Assembly (NCBI GenBank): GCA_013433145.1
Contig: CM024169.1
Location: 6,455,001 to 6,519,000 of the forward strand
Reading direction: 5' to 3'
Source: Ascaris suum
Taxonomy: Eukaryota > Nematoda > Chromadorea > Rhabditida > Ascarididae
Length of the DNA: 64,000 nt
Positions 25,101 through 37,600 of the stretch are shown here, in pieces (within the stretch, counting starts at the first letter, position 1; the number at the start of each line of letters is the position of its first letter). The notes under the pieces were generated by a model. That model saw only the letters and a program-made list of their open reading frames with translations, did no database searches and had not been told where the DNA came from. The translations under genes were made by a program, and so were the position numbers.

Positions 25101-28049
25101 GTAACAAAACTATCTCTATGTTAATGACACGCTCTCAGATGAACCTCTTTCAAACTAATTAGGACCTTCATGAAGGTCCCTCCTTCCTCCTCAAACATGA
25201 AGTTCCTTTGAAAGGAGCCCTACCCTTGTATCACTGCACATATTAAACGTTTCAAACTGTGGACAAACAAATCTGATGTCCTAAGCATGATTCGTTCCGA
25301 TGATCGTTGTCACATCAAGGCATAGCATCGCGAACACCAACGAAAAAGTCACATATTACTGCCGGAAGACACACTGGTGGAATTGACGATTGCAGTCTCC
25401 GTTTCAACAACTTCGAGAATTCGAGCTACACTTGTGCGGCGTCGCTAAGGGTCGATATCTATCAAGAGAGTTTTAGGAGAGGGCAGGAGGAGAGAGGGAT
25501 TGGTGAAGCATTAAGACATTTAGAAGACAGCTTTTAATTTGGAAGAAGAAGGCGAGGATGAAGTCAGATTTCACTTTTAATAGAGATGAATCTGGCTTCC
25601 TACTGTTCAACGAAAAGTCATTAAAGTATATGCGTTCGAAAATTCCCTTTTTGCGCAAGATGTTCATGATCAATACATTCATCGCTCACCAAAATTCACT
25701 TAGCACATTTATACGAAAACAGGAGTCGCGACTTACTCTTGAGGTAGGGTTGTATCCACTGCGCCTTAAATGGCCCTGAACTCGTTATTGCCCTCCGCAC
25801 ATGTTCGCCCATCGCACACACAAAACAGTTATGTGAATCTGAAATCACAAGAAGAATTTAAGCCAAAGTCACTACTGCCTTATCGTAAGCTCTTACAAGT
25901 TCTTAAATCAATTTTAGATCACAACACTTCATTCGATCGAGTTTGCTGTAGGCAACTTTGTGGAAGACATTCAGCAATGCGCCAGTCACAGCCATACTCA
26001 TTTCCACTACACCGTGAAAATAATTTCAAAGACTGCTGTTCATTGTCTCATTTACCTCTTCAGGTAACACATTACAATTTAATGCGAATCAACACTTTCT
26101 TATAATTATTAAATTTTACCGCCCAAAGTTCAAGAATTCAAACTAGATATCGTGAGCACAGATGAACCGCCATGCCACCTAGCACATATATAAAGCAAGC
26201 TACCCTAAATGCAGGTACAATACAGGATCTTCTCAGTGACGACTTCTGAAAAATTTGCTTTCCAAAAGGGGGAAAAAATCTCCTGCTGTGCAACCCTTGG
26301 GAAATAAAAATAAATTGTTCGCGACACTTCGGAAGAAATCAACATCTATGAAAGCTTTATTAACAAAACAGTGTAAACTTCCTCCAAGAAAACCCTAGAA
26401 AACGCTCCACCTTTATTACACGTTCCCCTCAAAAACGAGGCAAATTATTGATTTCTTTCGTGAACCAATGTCCTCTCTAAAGAGTTACGAAATCACATAG
26501 AAGAGACACTGCTAAAGTATGATCAACACTAATGTACATACCAACGAAGCAATGAATCAATAGCAAAGCAAGATGGATGGAAGGCTTACAGTTGGAGCAA
26601 GAGTGCAGCTCTGCGACATAACGTGCGAGTGGTGCCGTATGAACAAGTGTCTGAAGGACGGCATTCAGGAAGCAATCGTTTGAATAATTAAACAGCCCAA
26701 CGCCTGAATTACGACAACCCGGCTGCTGAAAATATCAATTCGCGTCCCAAATGAGTTCAAAACCGAAATTCCGTTTTCCATATTTTTCATTTCGTGTTAT
26801 CATATTTCACAACGTTAGTTCAAGCGATCGCATTTGTGCGTTCTAAACTCGTTTTGCAAATCCATAAAGCTTTATATGAAAGTGCTCTCGTTCTCAACGT
26901 TAACTGCATCAGCTCTCCTCTCATAATTAACCCACAAGGAAACTAAGCTCTTCCTTTACAACGATATGCACCATGTTCGCTTTGCCATATAGCCTGTGCC
27001 AATTGGTACCGATACATTCAAGGTCAACTTTTTTGACAGGCTTAAAAGGAAATACCAAAAGACGACTTCCACGCCACGAGTTGAACAGAGTCCTTTTATC
27101 GACGACAGGGTACTTTGCCTCGGCCTCACCTCGCTCCGACAGCACTCGTTTGCGCGGTGCCTTTAATGTTCCATTCGTCAGTAACACCTACAAAAAAGCT
27201 CAACTTTCTAGTACTTACAACCCAGTTGCAAGTTCTTCCTCTTATCTGTAGGAGATCAAAAGGATAAAGGAGAGGGGGAGAAATGCGGCATGAGATGTCG
27301 ATACCGAGAAGCTTATATAACGTTGGCAGACGGCGTCGACATGAACGGGCCGGCAGGAAGCCTTAACTGTAAAGCACTCTGCTTGATTTATTATTAATTC
27401 ATAAAGTCAGCGAAATCAAATCCAGCAGCCTGTCAGAAAAGGTGGCGTGATATGTACTTTTGCATTTCGCACATTTCATAGGTTGGCAACAAACTGAAAG
27501 CAATGCTTCCTGATGCTGGTTAACTCGCTCACTCTTATAAACCCGGAAGAGAGACCTTTTTCCCGTTTAAATGCTCGCAAAATTTTCCCTTTTCCCCAAA
27601 ACAGCACTGAAAATCTTGCAACGGCGCACAAAAGCACCGCATCGAGTGCAACTTTTTTCCAAGGTGACTCGGCCAACTATTGACTACGTAATATACGCCG
27701 ACCGCAGCGGTTTTTCTCTGCTGTTGCTTGTAGGACGCCAACATTCGATGGCACCTCTGTTGACTTAACTAAAGGACCTAAGTGAAAAAACTATTACTTC
27801 ACTTCCTCAATGGTAGTCGTATTTCTAAACTTCAGAAAACTTAGCCACCGTACAACCTAACAGATTTTTTCACGCATTGCCGTGCGCCTATTTTATTTTT
27901 TTAAGTAAACATGTCCCAAAATTTACATAATAGTTTCGTTTTCTAAACTACTTCCTCTGATGCACTTTTTTCACCACATATGAAATCTGATATACGTTTT
28001 GGGGTTTCAGATGAAGATTTTCTGCGAACAACTCCCGCAATACTTCCAA
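22112..28049 (-). CDS. Ubiquitin-specific protease, USP36/USP42-like
   Basis: Cysteine protease that removes ubiquitin. Exons: 28049-27952 (weak), 27187-26963, 26725-26590, one unresolved, 25764-25737, 24954-24808, 24356-24107, 22925-~22802 and ~22290-22112. Family boxes occur in order: Cys box GLFNYSNDCFLNAVLQTL with catalytic Cys; GYQEDAHELL; zinc-finger pairs CFGC and CKKC, the second rebuilt across an intron; APHVLVVQLKRF; His box YSLCGLIEHQ then DRGHYIAFV; and CFDDETV with the Asp. Phases agree at six junctions. A 28-nt exon supplies QWIQPYLK just before the QEDAHE box. Odd points: Asp instead of Thr before the catalytic Cys (the oxyanion Asn at -5 is kept), two TTTAAG acceptors, and an unsolved join between the last two exons. 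Start codon and C-terminus were not found. Assignment to the USP family is firm; to the USP36/42 type, tentative. Confidence 0.85.
22528..22559 (+). repeat. Perfect 16-bp tandem duplication
   Basis: CTTATCTTGTCAACTG occurs twice in direct succession, inside a USP intron. Confidence 0.95.
27445..27488 (+). repeat. Dispersed ~60-bp repeat, copy B (shortened)
   Basis: GCGTGATATGTACTTTTGCA then TTTCATAGGTTGGCAAC; it lacks about 12 bp of the middle found in copies at 11851 and 46086. It lies upstream of the 27187 exon, in a USP intron. Confidence 0.55.
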
Positions 28050-29546
28050 CTGCATTCATAAAAACAACTACAATTTTTCTCCACAATGTCGGACGTGCTA
28101 AAATTGAGGTGTCTAGATGGAGTTCTCGCTGGATCAAAAATCTCCTTCGGAAATTTTTCAAAACCAAAAGTTTTCATGAACAATTGAAAGACTGCGTTTC
28201 AAAAAAGTCAACGGAGCCAGCGTCGCAATCATCACGTTCAGACTGAAGTATAATTTTCCTGCATCAATACCGATGTATGTCATGAACTTCAAATCTGCTC
28301 CATTTCAGCACATAGAAAAAATCCTTAGGAGAAAACTGTGAAAACCTCGCATGGGCGAGAAAAACAGTCGTGGAAATCAACAGCTTATTCTTGCGGATTA
28401 TTCGATTTTGTTGACGACTAGCTGTCTTGGAAAAATATCCACACAGAACCAGGCAATATGAGTGCCACAGTGAGACGGTCCACTGTGCGGAAACGCTGTC
28501 CCAGACTGCGGTTTGCTTTGGTATTTTTATTTGGAGCTTTGGCACTTCAGTTTCGAAATGATATTTTCATTTGCACTAATGGAAACACGCGCACAACTGG
28601 CAAACTTTTCGGATGTGCAATTATTTTGTCGGATCATCCGTTCAAACATCACGCAGACTACTACAGTTCAACAAAGCGTGACAATCCACAAAAAAGTCAC
28701 CGCCTTATTTCATACATATAGGGGAGCAATTTCCTCATAGCTTCTCGTAGAGGTTTTAGCAAAAGCAGTCATCATCATGCTGACTCTACTGAAAAAGACT
28801 CCAAATCCCCAATCTGTGTTGAAAGTTTTTTCGCAAAACACTGCGCCACAACATTGGCCAGATGATAATTGATGCATAATTTTTGTAGTTCGCAAAAACA
28901 AAAACCAAAAGTTTTCAAACAGTTTGGTGAAAACTTCGAATCCAAAGAAAAAGTTTCAAGCAGTGAAGCAGACTTCCACGGGATCCATTTCTCACACGGG
29001 AATTTACAGGATTTCCCATGGAAACACCTTTCAACACGCGGCAATCACGGAATTCGACAATTCAGATGAGACCAAAACTTACCATTCTATCGCTACTGGA
29101 ATCTTCCAAACTTTTTAAACAGAAAAGGGGGAAAAAATCAACGTTGCAAGCCATTCATAAAAGTCATTTTTCATCCTTGACAAGAAAAAGACTTACGTTA
29201 GTTGGTCATTTTAACCTACGATGAACGAAGTCGATAAACAATAGAAACATCTCACCCTTATATCCTCGGCATTCCCCACCTACAACAGAACTTAACCCGA
29301 AACTATGCGTTAACGAGTAAATCACACTACAACTAAAGCAAAATGGAACCTCTGAGAGAGCATAGACATAATCTCAAGGGAGAACGAAGGTAAAGTTTCA
29401 TGGTGAGTCGCGTACCTTCATAAGGAAAGCAGACATATTTAAGACAAAGAGTTTTGCAAAAAATAAATAAATAAATAAATAAAAGGGACGAGTAAGAAGC
29501 CAAAAATAATATTTCAAAAGAAACACAGCATTCCCTCTACAATCCT
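28050..29546. other. Between the USP gene and the 513-residue gene; candidate plus-strand ORFs
   Basis: Plus-strand ORFs at 27980-28246 (88 residues) and 28458-28721 (87 residues) look partly protein-like; the latter begins with basic residues and a hydrophobic helix (CPRLRFALVFLFGALALQF), like a signal anchor. They overlap minus-strand open frames and have no splice or family support. The first overlaps the weak 28049 USP exon, so only one of the two can be right. An AAAT tetranucleotide run lies at 29460-29482. Confidence 0.25.
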
Positions 29547-32500
29547 TCAAGTTATCGGTACAAACGGATCAAGAAACTCCACGTCTAATCTGCTAATGAC
29601 TCCTAAATTAGCAATAACAACCTTCAAATTGATGCCGTTTTGTGTGCTCACTGAGCTGGCATCCGAATGTGGCGATGCATGTTGTTCCGAAGAATCCACA
29701 TTCCTCAACTCCGACGTTGACGCCTCTTCCGAATCGAAAACCTCTCGTACATGACCATTCGCCGTTAAAGGACCCATGAAATCATGTCCACTACGGTTAA
29801 TAATATTGAATGATAGTGTCGACGATTCTGCGCTGCAAATAACACTGATCCAAGGAGGAAAAAATGGAATACTACGTTTGCAACGAGAAGTCTCGTAGTG
29901 CAAATGCAATTCTCTTCACTCGATTACAAGAGCATCGCTGAACTTTAAAAACTTATCGATCTTAAGGTAAACAATGTCGGATCCAACGGAAAGAAAACTT
30001 TCTGTAGCGGAAAGAAGGCATCAGTCGGAGACCGAATTGTGCAAAAACGAAAATCGAGGAAACATTTCCCCTCAATTGCACGATAAGGCTATCTAAAATG
30101 AGACTAGTTTGACGCAAAGATGATTTTTCGGCAAAAGCTTAAATGCGGGTTCCTTGAAAACTTCGCAGAAAGACAGTTCTAAACATTGCGGTTGCTTTTT
30201 CCTCGCTCATTCCTCTCGTCCAACTCAAATGTATAGATCAGATGACCAGTAGACTGTTAGACTAGTGGAACTTCCAAGAAGACAAGCTCTAAGAAAATGC
30301 AACAAAACTACAATGCACCTTAAACCAACAGAACAGCAAAAAATTTCGATCAACTAGCTCCAAATGATAGATGTGAGCAGGACTGCTGGTAAAACGTGGA
30401 TACGAAGAGGGGGAGACAGAGAGAAAAGTAGTGAAGTCACTGTGGCCCACCATCGAGACTTAACAACCTAAACCGAGTGTCGAAATAAGAAAAATAAGGA
30501 CGCACCTATTATGCGAGTTCGGGCTCCTCGTCGCATCTGCATGTCCATTAACTGGCTTTTCCGTAACCGCGAGCCGTATGCCCAACGTCTTTGATGCCAA
30601 CAGCGTCGACCTAGGAACAAATGACCTGGAAGCAGCTCCAACAGAAAAGTCTCCCAAGTGACGAAATCCTTTCGTTGAGGTAGTAGCTGAGTCTTTGACG
30701 ACACTCGACTCGGGGACTGACTCCCTTGCAGAAGTGGTCAACTCTGTGGAGCTGCCCGGACGATCGTCCGATACATGCAACTGGCCTACGCTCGTATAAG
30801 ACGACTCATTGTTTTTAACTAACGGTGACGCCGATGAAGAGGCAATAGTTGGAGTTGAAGATCGTGGAGATGCCGAATGCTTTGTCCGTTCAGTGACTGC
30901 TACTTTTAGTGCCCTAAAAAGGATTCACGCTTTGCATGCAAGTAACAGTTATATGCGTCGCATACAAGCATTGCAGCATAAGACTCACAAGTAAGTTCAT
31001 CATTTAACTAAATGGAAGCAGGCGAACTTCGTCAACTCCATCTTAGGACGAATCAAACCCCTAATCATAGAGTCATAGAGACGCATTCGATACAATGGCA
31101 GCTTCTCGGATTTGCCGATGCCTAAGAATTTCATCCTTGAAAAACAGAGTAGTCATAAAAACTAACTCAAATGGTAATTGGTGCTGACAAACATTGAGCG
31201 GTCAACTTCGACATCATTCAAAGTGTTTTCCAGATTTTTAGTTACAAAAAGTAGAGTACTAGATGGGAATTGATCAGTTATTTTCAATAATGCATTCCCC
31301 ATTTCGGGGACACCAGGAAGCGCAAAAATACCAAACCTTGAAGATAAGGAAATGAGTAAGGAAACTTTTTGAAGTGAAGAGTTGTGAAATTCGGGAAGGT
31401 ATGTGTTGTTCAATTAGTGGTATCGGATCTTGAAGAGATGCTCTCAGAACGCATAAAAATTCTTGCGTTTAATGTACAAGCGTACAAAACTCTTCGAACT
31501 GAGCTCAGTTTGCTGCATAAACCCTTGCTCATGAAGTGGCAAATACTGCATCATTAATAAATGTCTCATGAAGAGCAAAGCGACAAACTTCGGTGATGGG
31601 CTAGGCGATTGGGTTGGTGAAGAAGAATCACTGCCTGCATATGCCAACTGAATGAGGCGCAGACCGGACGAAGAGCTGCACATTGCATAATACTCCCTCG
31701 ACGAATGTGACGTCCCACTCGTACTCGCTGAAATATGCTCGAATATACCACCCATCTATTAACAGCTCATTAAAACTGGAAGGTATTGTACTCAATTAGC
31801 GCAGCAAAAAGATGAGATCGCCTTAAGCGATAAGCTGAACATTGCGCGCGAAAGCATTTGGCATTAAACATTAGTATGAAACGTTATTCCTCAATAACAT
31901 TCGCAGATTAATATGGCACATATCGTACCCGATCCTCTGTCCCCCTCGCCTGTCAATGCAAACTGTTTGTCACAAATAAGAGGACAACAAAGTGCAAAAT
32001 AAAGGTTACAAACAAACCACTACTAGTGACGACAGAAGAGGGATAGACCCCTGCAAGACGTGCGTTCGTCGCGCTGGTGTCACCCGCAGATAACAATCTG
32101 CACCTCTTCGTTTCACGTCCATCATTTCTCTCTCCTTCATAAGATTCACTGAAAATGTTTTCATACATAAAATCACTACATTTAGTTGAGAGTCTAAGCT
32201 TCAAAGTCGACTAGACGTTGAAATACCGTCGCCCAATTAATTTATCCTATCTCACTCAACATTCTGCACTAAGATGGTCATCAAAGAGAAAGGAATGGGC
32301 TGCAAAATAAATTTCAGCACGAGGAAGATTGTCTTCATCATCCATTCAGCACTTCAAAATAGACAATTCAGCGGCAGTTTGATCAAATTTTGAAAGAACA
32401 ATAAAAATGCATCAGCATGAAGAATCGATCATGAAAAAAGCGACAACCAAAGCACCGCAACAAGTGCACTTTGCATTTATAAAGACGAACGAGGGCATCT

Positions 32501-33711
32501 TTGTAGCGCCTAATTTTTTATACGATCGCATATTTGAGCTAAGTTTTCGAAGAATTTCATCAAGTAATAAACCTATCTATGTTTAGGGATATTGTAAGTA
32601 ACCGCACAACTTCCGGCTACGAAACTATTCAGAACTCATCAGTTCAAATTTGATTAATCAATCAGATAAAGGGTGACAGACTACAATATCACATCCTCTA
32701 TCTACCTTAGAGTTTTAGAAGTACTGCGGTGAAACTACAAAGTAAGAAGACATATGCCGATTAACAGCGAGACAAAATTTGCAAAACTTTAAAAAATCTT
32801 TGTTTTCTTCATTTTCCCGCAGTAGGCAACGTTGTTATTAAGCCATGCACAAGTAACACAGAAATATCCCACGTTCTGACTATGTTTTATCCCGCCCACC
32901 ACGACGGTACCCGATAGGATCCGAGTTCCAATCTGCAAACGCATTCCGCTACCGTTTATCACCTGCGCGGCATATCAATTCGCTAAAATAATGCTGTAAA
33001 AATGAAGTAAAAGTCGTATGTTTGCAAGTCAGAAATCACGGAAAGCTTAAGTGCTTCTTTGCTGTAGATGCTAGCATTACTATCACATCAGTTTTACTAA
33101 ATTACCGAGTGAACGAACCTTGACTTGTCAAAACGAATAGAACGCTTGAAGAAGGCTGCTGGCTCCCAGTCGGATGCGGTGATCGAATGAATTTTTGGTG
33201 AATGTTGTGGACTTGATGACGCTGAATTGTTCTTACAGGAAGCCATCCAGTGCGTTCCAGAACGCTCTTCTTCGTTCAATAGCGCAACGCCACGCCACCC
33301 TTAAACGTGACTGCTCCCCAGGTATTGCCCTTAAATATACAACAACAATGCATTGCATAACAATGCGCGAATGAAACGCATCCCAATCACGAATATGAAG
33401 CTCTGTATCAACAAAACAAAAAACAATAGGAAAGTGACAATCACAAAGATCTTCACTCGTAATTGCACTCTTCCGCCATAGTATGCCACTGGGATCGAGT
33501 CGATTCATCGTTAAAAAGAAAACAACAATACTTGTAAATGCAAAAAAGTGGATCTATCTAAACAGTGTACTTCCTCATTAGTTTCACTCTGTGCATTCTT
33601 CCAACAGAGTGTTTTCATAAGCTGCTCTCCACGAACAAAAAATCGGTGCACGTTTACACCGCTCTTTTGAATATCCGACAACTCGACCACCGTCAACACC
33701 AATAAAAACAT
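29547..33711 (-). CDS. Unrecognised 513-residue protein, eight exons, Ser-rich C-terminal half
   Basis: Exons: 33711-33532, 33469-33391, 33299-33119, 32148-32018, 31755-31632, 31336-31167, 30896-30506, 29832-29547. The total is 1542 nt, exactly 514 codons including the stop, with matching phase at all seven introns (shortest 62 nt). The ATG at 33711 opens a weakly hydrophobic N-terminus. The first ~270 residues look globular (LHIRWRGVALLNEEERSG; WEPAAFFKRSIRFDKS; GWYIRAYFSEYEWDVTFVEG; FGIFALPGVPEMGNALLKIT). The rest is Ser/Thr-rich and probably disordered. Exon 31755-31632 is also open in two other frames; only this one keeps phase. No domain was recognised and no function is proposed. Three of seven acceptors are AAG. 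Exon 33469-33391 rests on a weak donor and the final exon could instead splice at AAG-GTTGTT. Confidence 0.6.
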
Positions 33712-34305
33712 TACTTACAGAACTTTTTTTGAAACAACTAGAACAATTTTCGCAGTAAGTCTTCGACGTTCACGGCTAGTGTTGCTCGCGGAGTGGACGC
33801 GAAACCGCGCTTTGCAAAATGGAAAGAATCGTCGCGGACCTCATCTCCGACACCTCCTGAGAAAGGGACAGCAGCACGGGGCAAACGGCTTTGGGAACAC
33901 GGGTAAAATTTCATACATCAGAATGTTCATTAGGCCTCAACACTCAAGAATTAGCGAAGCATTGTAGGTGAAAAACTTCTAAATGCTTTTCACTGAACGC
34001 TATGGCAAAACGCACTGAGAAGCAACTCCCATAAGATGCTATTTGCTGTGATTAAATGCAACAGTTTCATACCCACTGTGAGGTTAGTGACTGTACGCAC
34101 AATTACGGAAGAGGTGATCGAATGCTACCATTCAATCTCGTTATTAAACACACATGTGATAATTTTTTATGCACAACAATTTCTCCTTTACTTAGAAAGA
34201 CACGCAAAAAAAACTTTTCTTTTCCACTGCGATCTCACTGCAAAATCACAGATATGAGAAAATTTTGGAAACGATAAGCTTAACGAGCAGTTCTCCCTAC
34301 TAGCA

Positions 34306-34620
34306 CTACCCTGTAAATGTTTCAACTACTGGCAGCTGAACGGTGTGAACATCCGCTTGGGACGCTGATACAGGCTTCAAAGGATCGTACGGATTTATAG
34401 TAAAGCGAACGACTTGTTGGCATAATCTGTAATAAAAGTTTTTGAAGTGATCGAGGGTACATCGATCGGCGTTTTCCTTGCAGCCTCTCTTTATTGGGAT
34501 TTGCCGCAGTGAAAACAAATGCAAAACTGCGTTAGGATAGTGTCCCACGCAGCACGGCAATGTGCGCCTTTTGTTGAGCCAGTGTAAAACGCTCCGTGTC
34601 GGCTCATCTACTGGACGCCG
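34306..34620 (-). CDS. C-terminal exon, possibly histidine acid phosphatase-like
   Basis: After a TTCAAG acceptor the frame runs 104 codons to a stop at 34306. A core reading LRQIPIKRGC, then C-x-L-x-x-F in ENADRCTLDHFKNF, resembles the C-terminal GC...CxLxxF pattern of lysosomal/prostatic-type acid phosphatases. The catalytic RHGxRxP and HD motifs, which would be in upstream exons, were not found, so the family name is a guess. The exon being coding is more likely than not. Confidence 0.35.
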   Translation of the reverse strand, partial: RRPVDEPTRSVLHWLNKRRTLPCCVGHYPNAVLHLFSLRQIPIKRGCKENADRCTLDHFKNFYYRLCQQVVRFTINPYDPLKPVSASQADVHTVQLPVVETFTG

Positions 34621-37600
34621 CTTGAACAGATATTTGGCTCACATAGGGCACCGACATGATGGGCAAAAATAGGCTTCGCCACAGTATCGGTTCACTGGTG
34701 ATCACCATTTGGCGATAGCGAGCAACATCAAGCACAGTCAAAATGTGGAATGCTCTATACTATACGCAGTTAATCCGACAACTTCCGGGACGTAAATCAA
34801 AAAAGCACCATTGCTTCATACATTTTCAACGGGCTAAAGCGAACAGAATAGTTTTCGAGGCGAACATTCATTCGCGCTCGCTCACTTTCTGGATTGCTCA
34901 CAGACATGGAAAACTGTCTATTTCATTCCTCCTATCCTCTCCCCTTTAGTTACCTGCATGCTATCGCATTATTCCAAGAAATAAAAGCAATGGATGCGGT
35001 CGAGAAAATGGAATATTTGAAATAATAGTGACAGACTGCTGGCAAGCATTCACCAGACCTCAACATCCACGATGACTGCACCAAGATGTTGAAAAACCCC
35101 TGAGCGGTCAGTTATAGCTGAACAGTGGAATCCACCTAACACGACTTACAGACCAAAACGTCTGACTGCAAAAGGCTGGAACTGCTAATATGCGGGCGTA
35201 CTTTATGAATTGTTCATCGTTCACTGCAGTACAGATGAATGACAAAAAGTGACTGCAAACGCGATATTAGCGTAAGTGCAATGTAAATTATGATGCACAA
35301 CGCGGTAATCCAGCTTGCAAAACTTCTAACCTGCCTGCGCTCAAGATGTGTCGGGCTTTGTTGTCGAAAGTCTTATGGGAATATTACCAAGGTTTTCGCA
35401 GGAAAGAACTCCGTGAGAGGATTCCCTTAGCGAGTCTCTACGAAGAGTATTTTTGCAAGCAGCATTGCATCAAAAAGACTGTAATAATATCTAGTGACAC
35501 TGAAAACATTTACAGCTCATCAATTACGGCATGAACGACTGCAATTTAGGTTAATTTCACCGCATCAACAACAACTTTTAACCGATGTAAACACGCTAAA
35601 CCTACATGCCCTACATCTACTCCACACCACACAACTGCACTCTTCCAGCAATGGAGCCTAAAATGCATGTTGCTCGAGTCTGCCACAACTTTGCGACAAA
35701 CATCTCCGCTTGACATATAAAAAAGCAATTCAGTCACGCAGACGTTTTTGGCGCTCGCGCTTAGAATGCATACAGTAGTTGAATTGTTTTCGTTGTGAGA
35801 GTAGAGAGGAACATTTGCAAATAACAGCACAATATATGCTGACCATGCGGACCAAAAATATATGTGGGCGTTTTAGAGATGAAAGCGATGTAATTGTCTG
35901 CATGTGACGTGTAGATCCTGCGCTGTATTGTAGTGTAACACATTCAACACCTACTCCAAAGAAGCACGGTTCGATAGTGGAATGTAGTGCGATCAATTAC
36001 TGTATCTCAAAATTGCTGTATTTTACAACACTCTCACATGGAGTTAGCGCGAAATGTGCTATCACAGTCATGCTCATCAGGCGGTTTGACGGCTTGCTAA
36101 AAAACAATGCAAAAATGCATCTATATTTCAGATTCAATGAAAACTATTAGAAACTTCCAGCGAAAGGTTTAAAATTGTGTTGACGCGAAATAGTAATCGA
36201 AAGCGTTTTACCAATTATAAACATTTTACTGCTTAGCATGAGCCCCGGATGAAGGTAGCAATGAATCTTATCGCTCGTATTCAGCTGCTTGCGAGCTGTA
36301 AGTGATGGAAAGGCCGCATGGTAAACGTCCAGTTCTGCATACCATAGACGCTAACTCATGCAAGCGTGTAAAAATGAAAAATGAACGAGCAATAAAATGA
36401 CAATAGCAGGGAAATGCAGAAAGCTTGCGTGTTGCATATATCGTTTATTGAACGGTGTACTGCTATGAACATATCTTCAAATATGACAGTCGCACACTAT
36501 GCCACATTACGGAGAATTTCAAAGCAGAATGCGGATCGCTTATATTTGCACTATTCCGTCCGACATGAAATAGCTCTTGTTTCCGAAGAGATTATTAATT
36601 CTGTGAAAGAAAAAACAATCAAACGGAGGGATTCTAAAAATGCTCTTGAGATTTTTTATGCGTAGTTCGCAGCTTTCTTCCTTAAATATCCTCTACTTCC
36701 AGGTGGCTTAGATATTCCAATGAAAACTGTGAAGAAGAATTTACATATTTACGCAAGTGTCGACTTCACTTGGCTTAACCATAGTGCTGAAGATTTGCTT
36801 AGAACTATTCAAACTGCGAATTGCTCTCTTTGTATTTTGCGATACAGCTGTGCTACTCATATTTGTTTGCTGTGCGTGAAAACTGATATTGAGATGTCTG
36901 AGAAAGTTTAATGACGCTTCACGCAAGATCTTAGAAAACTGTTCGTGGGTCTTCCAATCTAAACAAGAACAACGACCGTGTGTTTCTTATCAAAAACAAT
37001 CTATATTTCAAAGTTCGTTTCAAATTTTTGCTTCGAAGTGGACGAAAGTTTTCCCGGAATCCTCTATGAAAATATTTTCTTGTTTACAAAAACTTCACTG
37101 CGTTTGAGGCATACCCTTTTCAAATGAAAAGGAAGATAGTGAATCGAAGTGATGTGCTTAATTCATTTATTTTTACCCCTCTTATAGGAAACGACCGCGC
37201 AGCTATTCATCCCCTGCATATAGCTCACGATGTGTTTTCCTCTGCATCATTATATTGCGCACATTTCTCTGCTTCACGTGGTGACAAACCCATTTAATGT
37301 TGTGTGCGATGAAGGTAGTTAGTTCTTCGAAGGTGAGGCAGCGGCACTAACTCGTCGGTGCAACAGCATGCCGAGAGTTCGAAGACGATGTGACGGCAGT
37401 TTCCATCGTCTCGACAGTGCAAGATTCCTATCTAGGCTATGATTTGAGTGGTTGTGGCAGATGAACCGTCGCTTGTTGAGGGGTGTTTAGAGAAGTGTAA
37501 CTTAGCAATATACTCTATTGCTCTTAGAAACTTTGGAAATCTTTAAACACAGTTATGTGCTGTCTTTACTATAACACAATAATGTTTTTTACAGTTGCTG

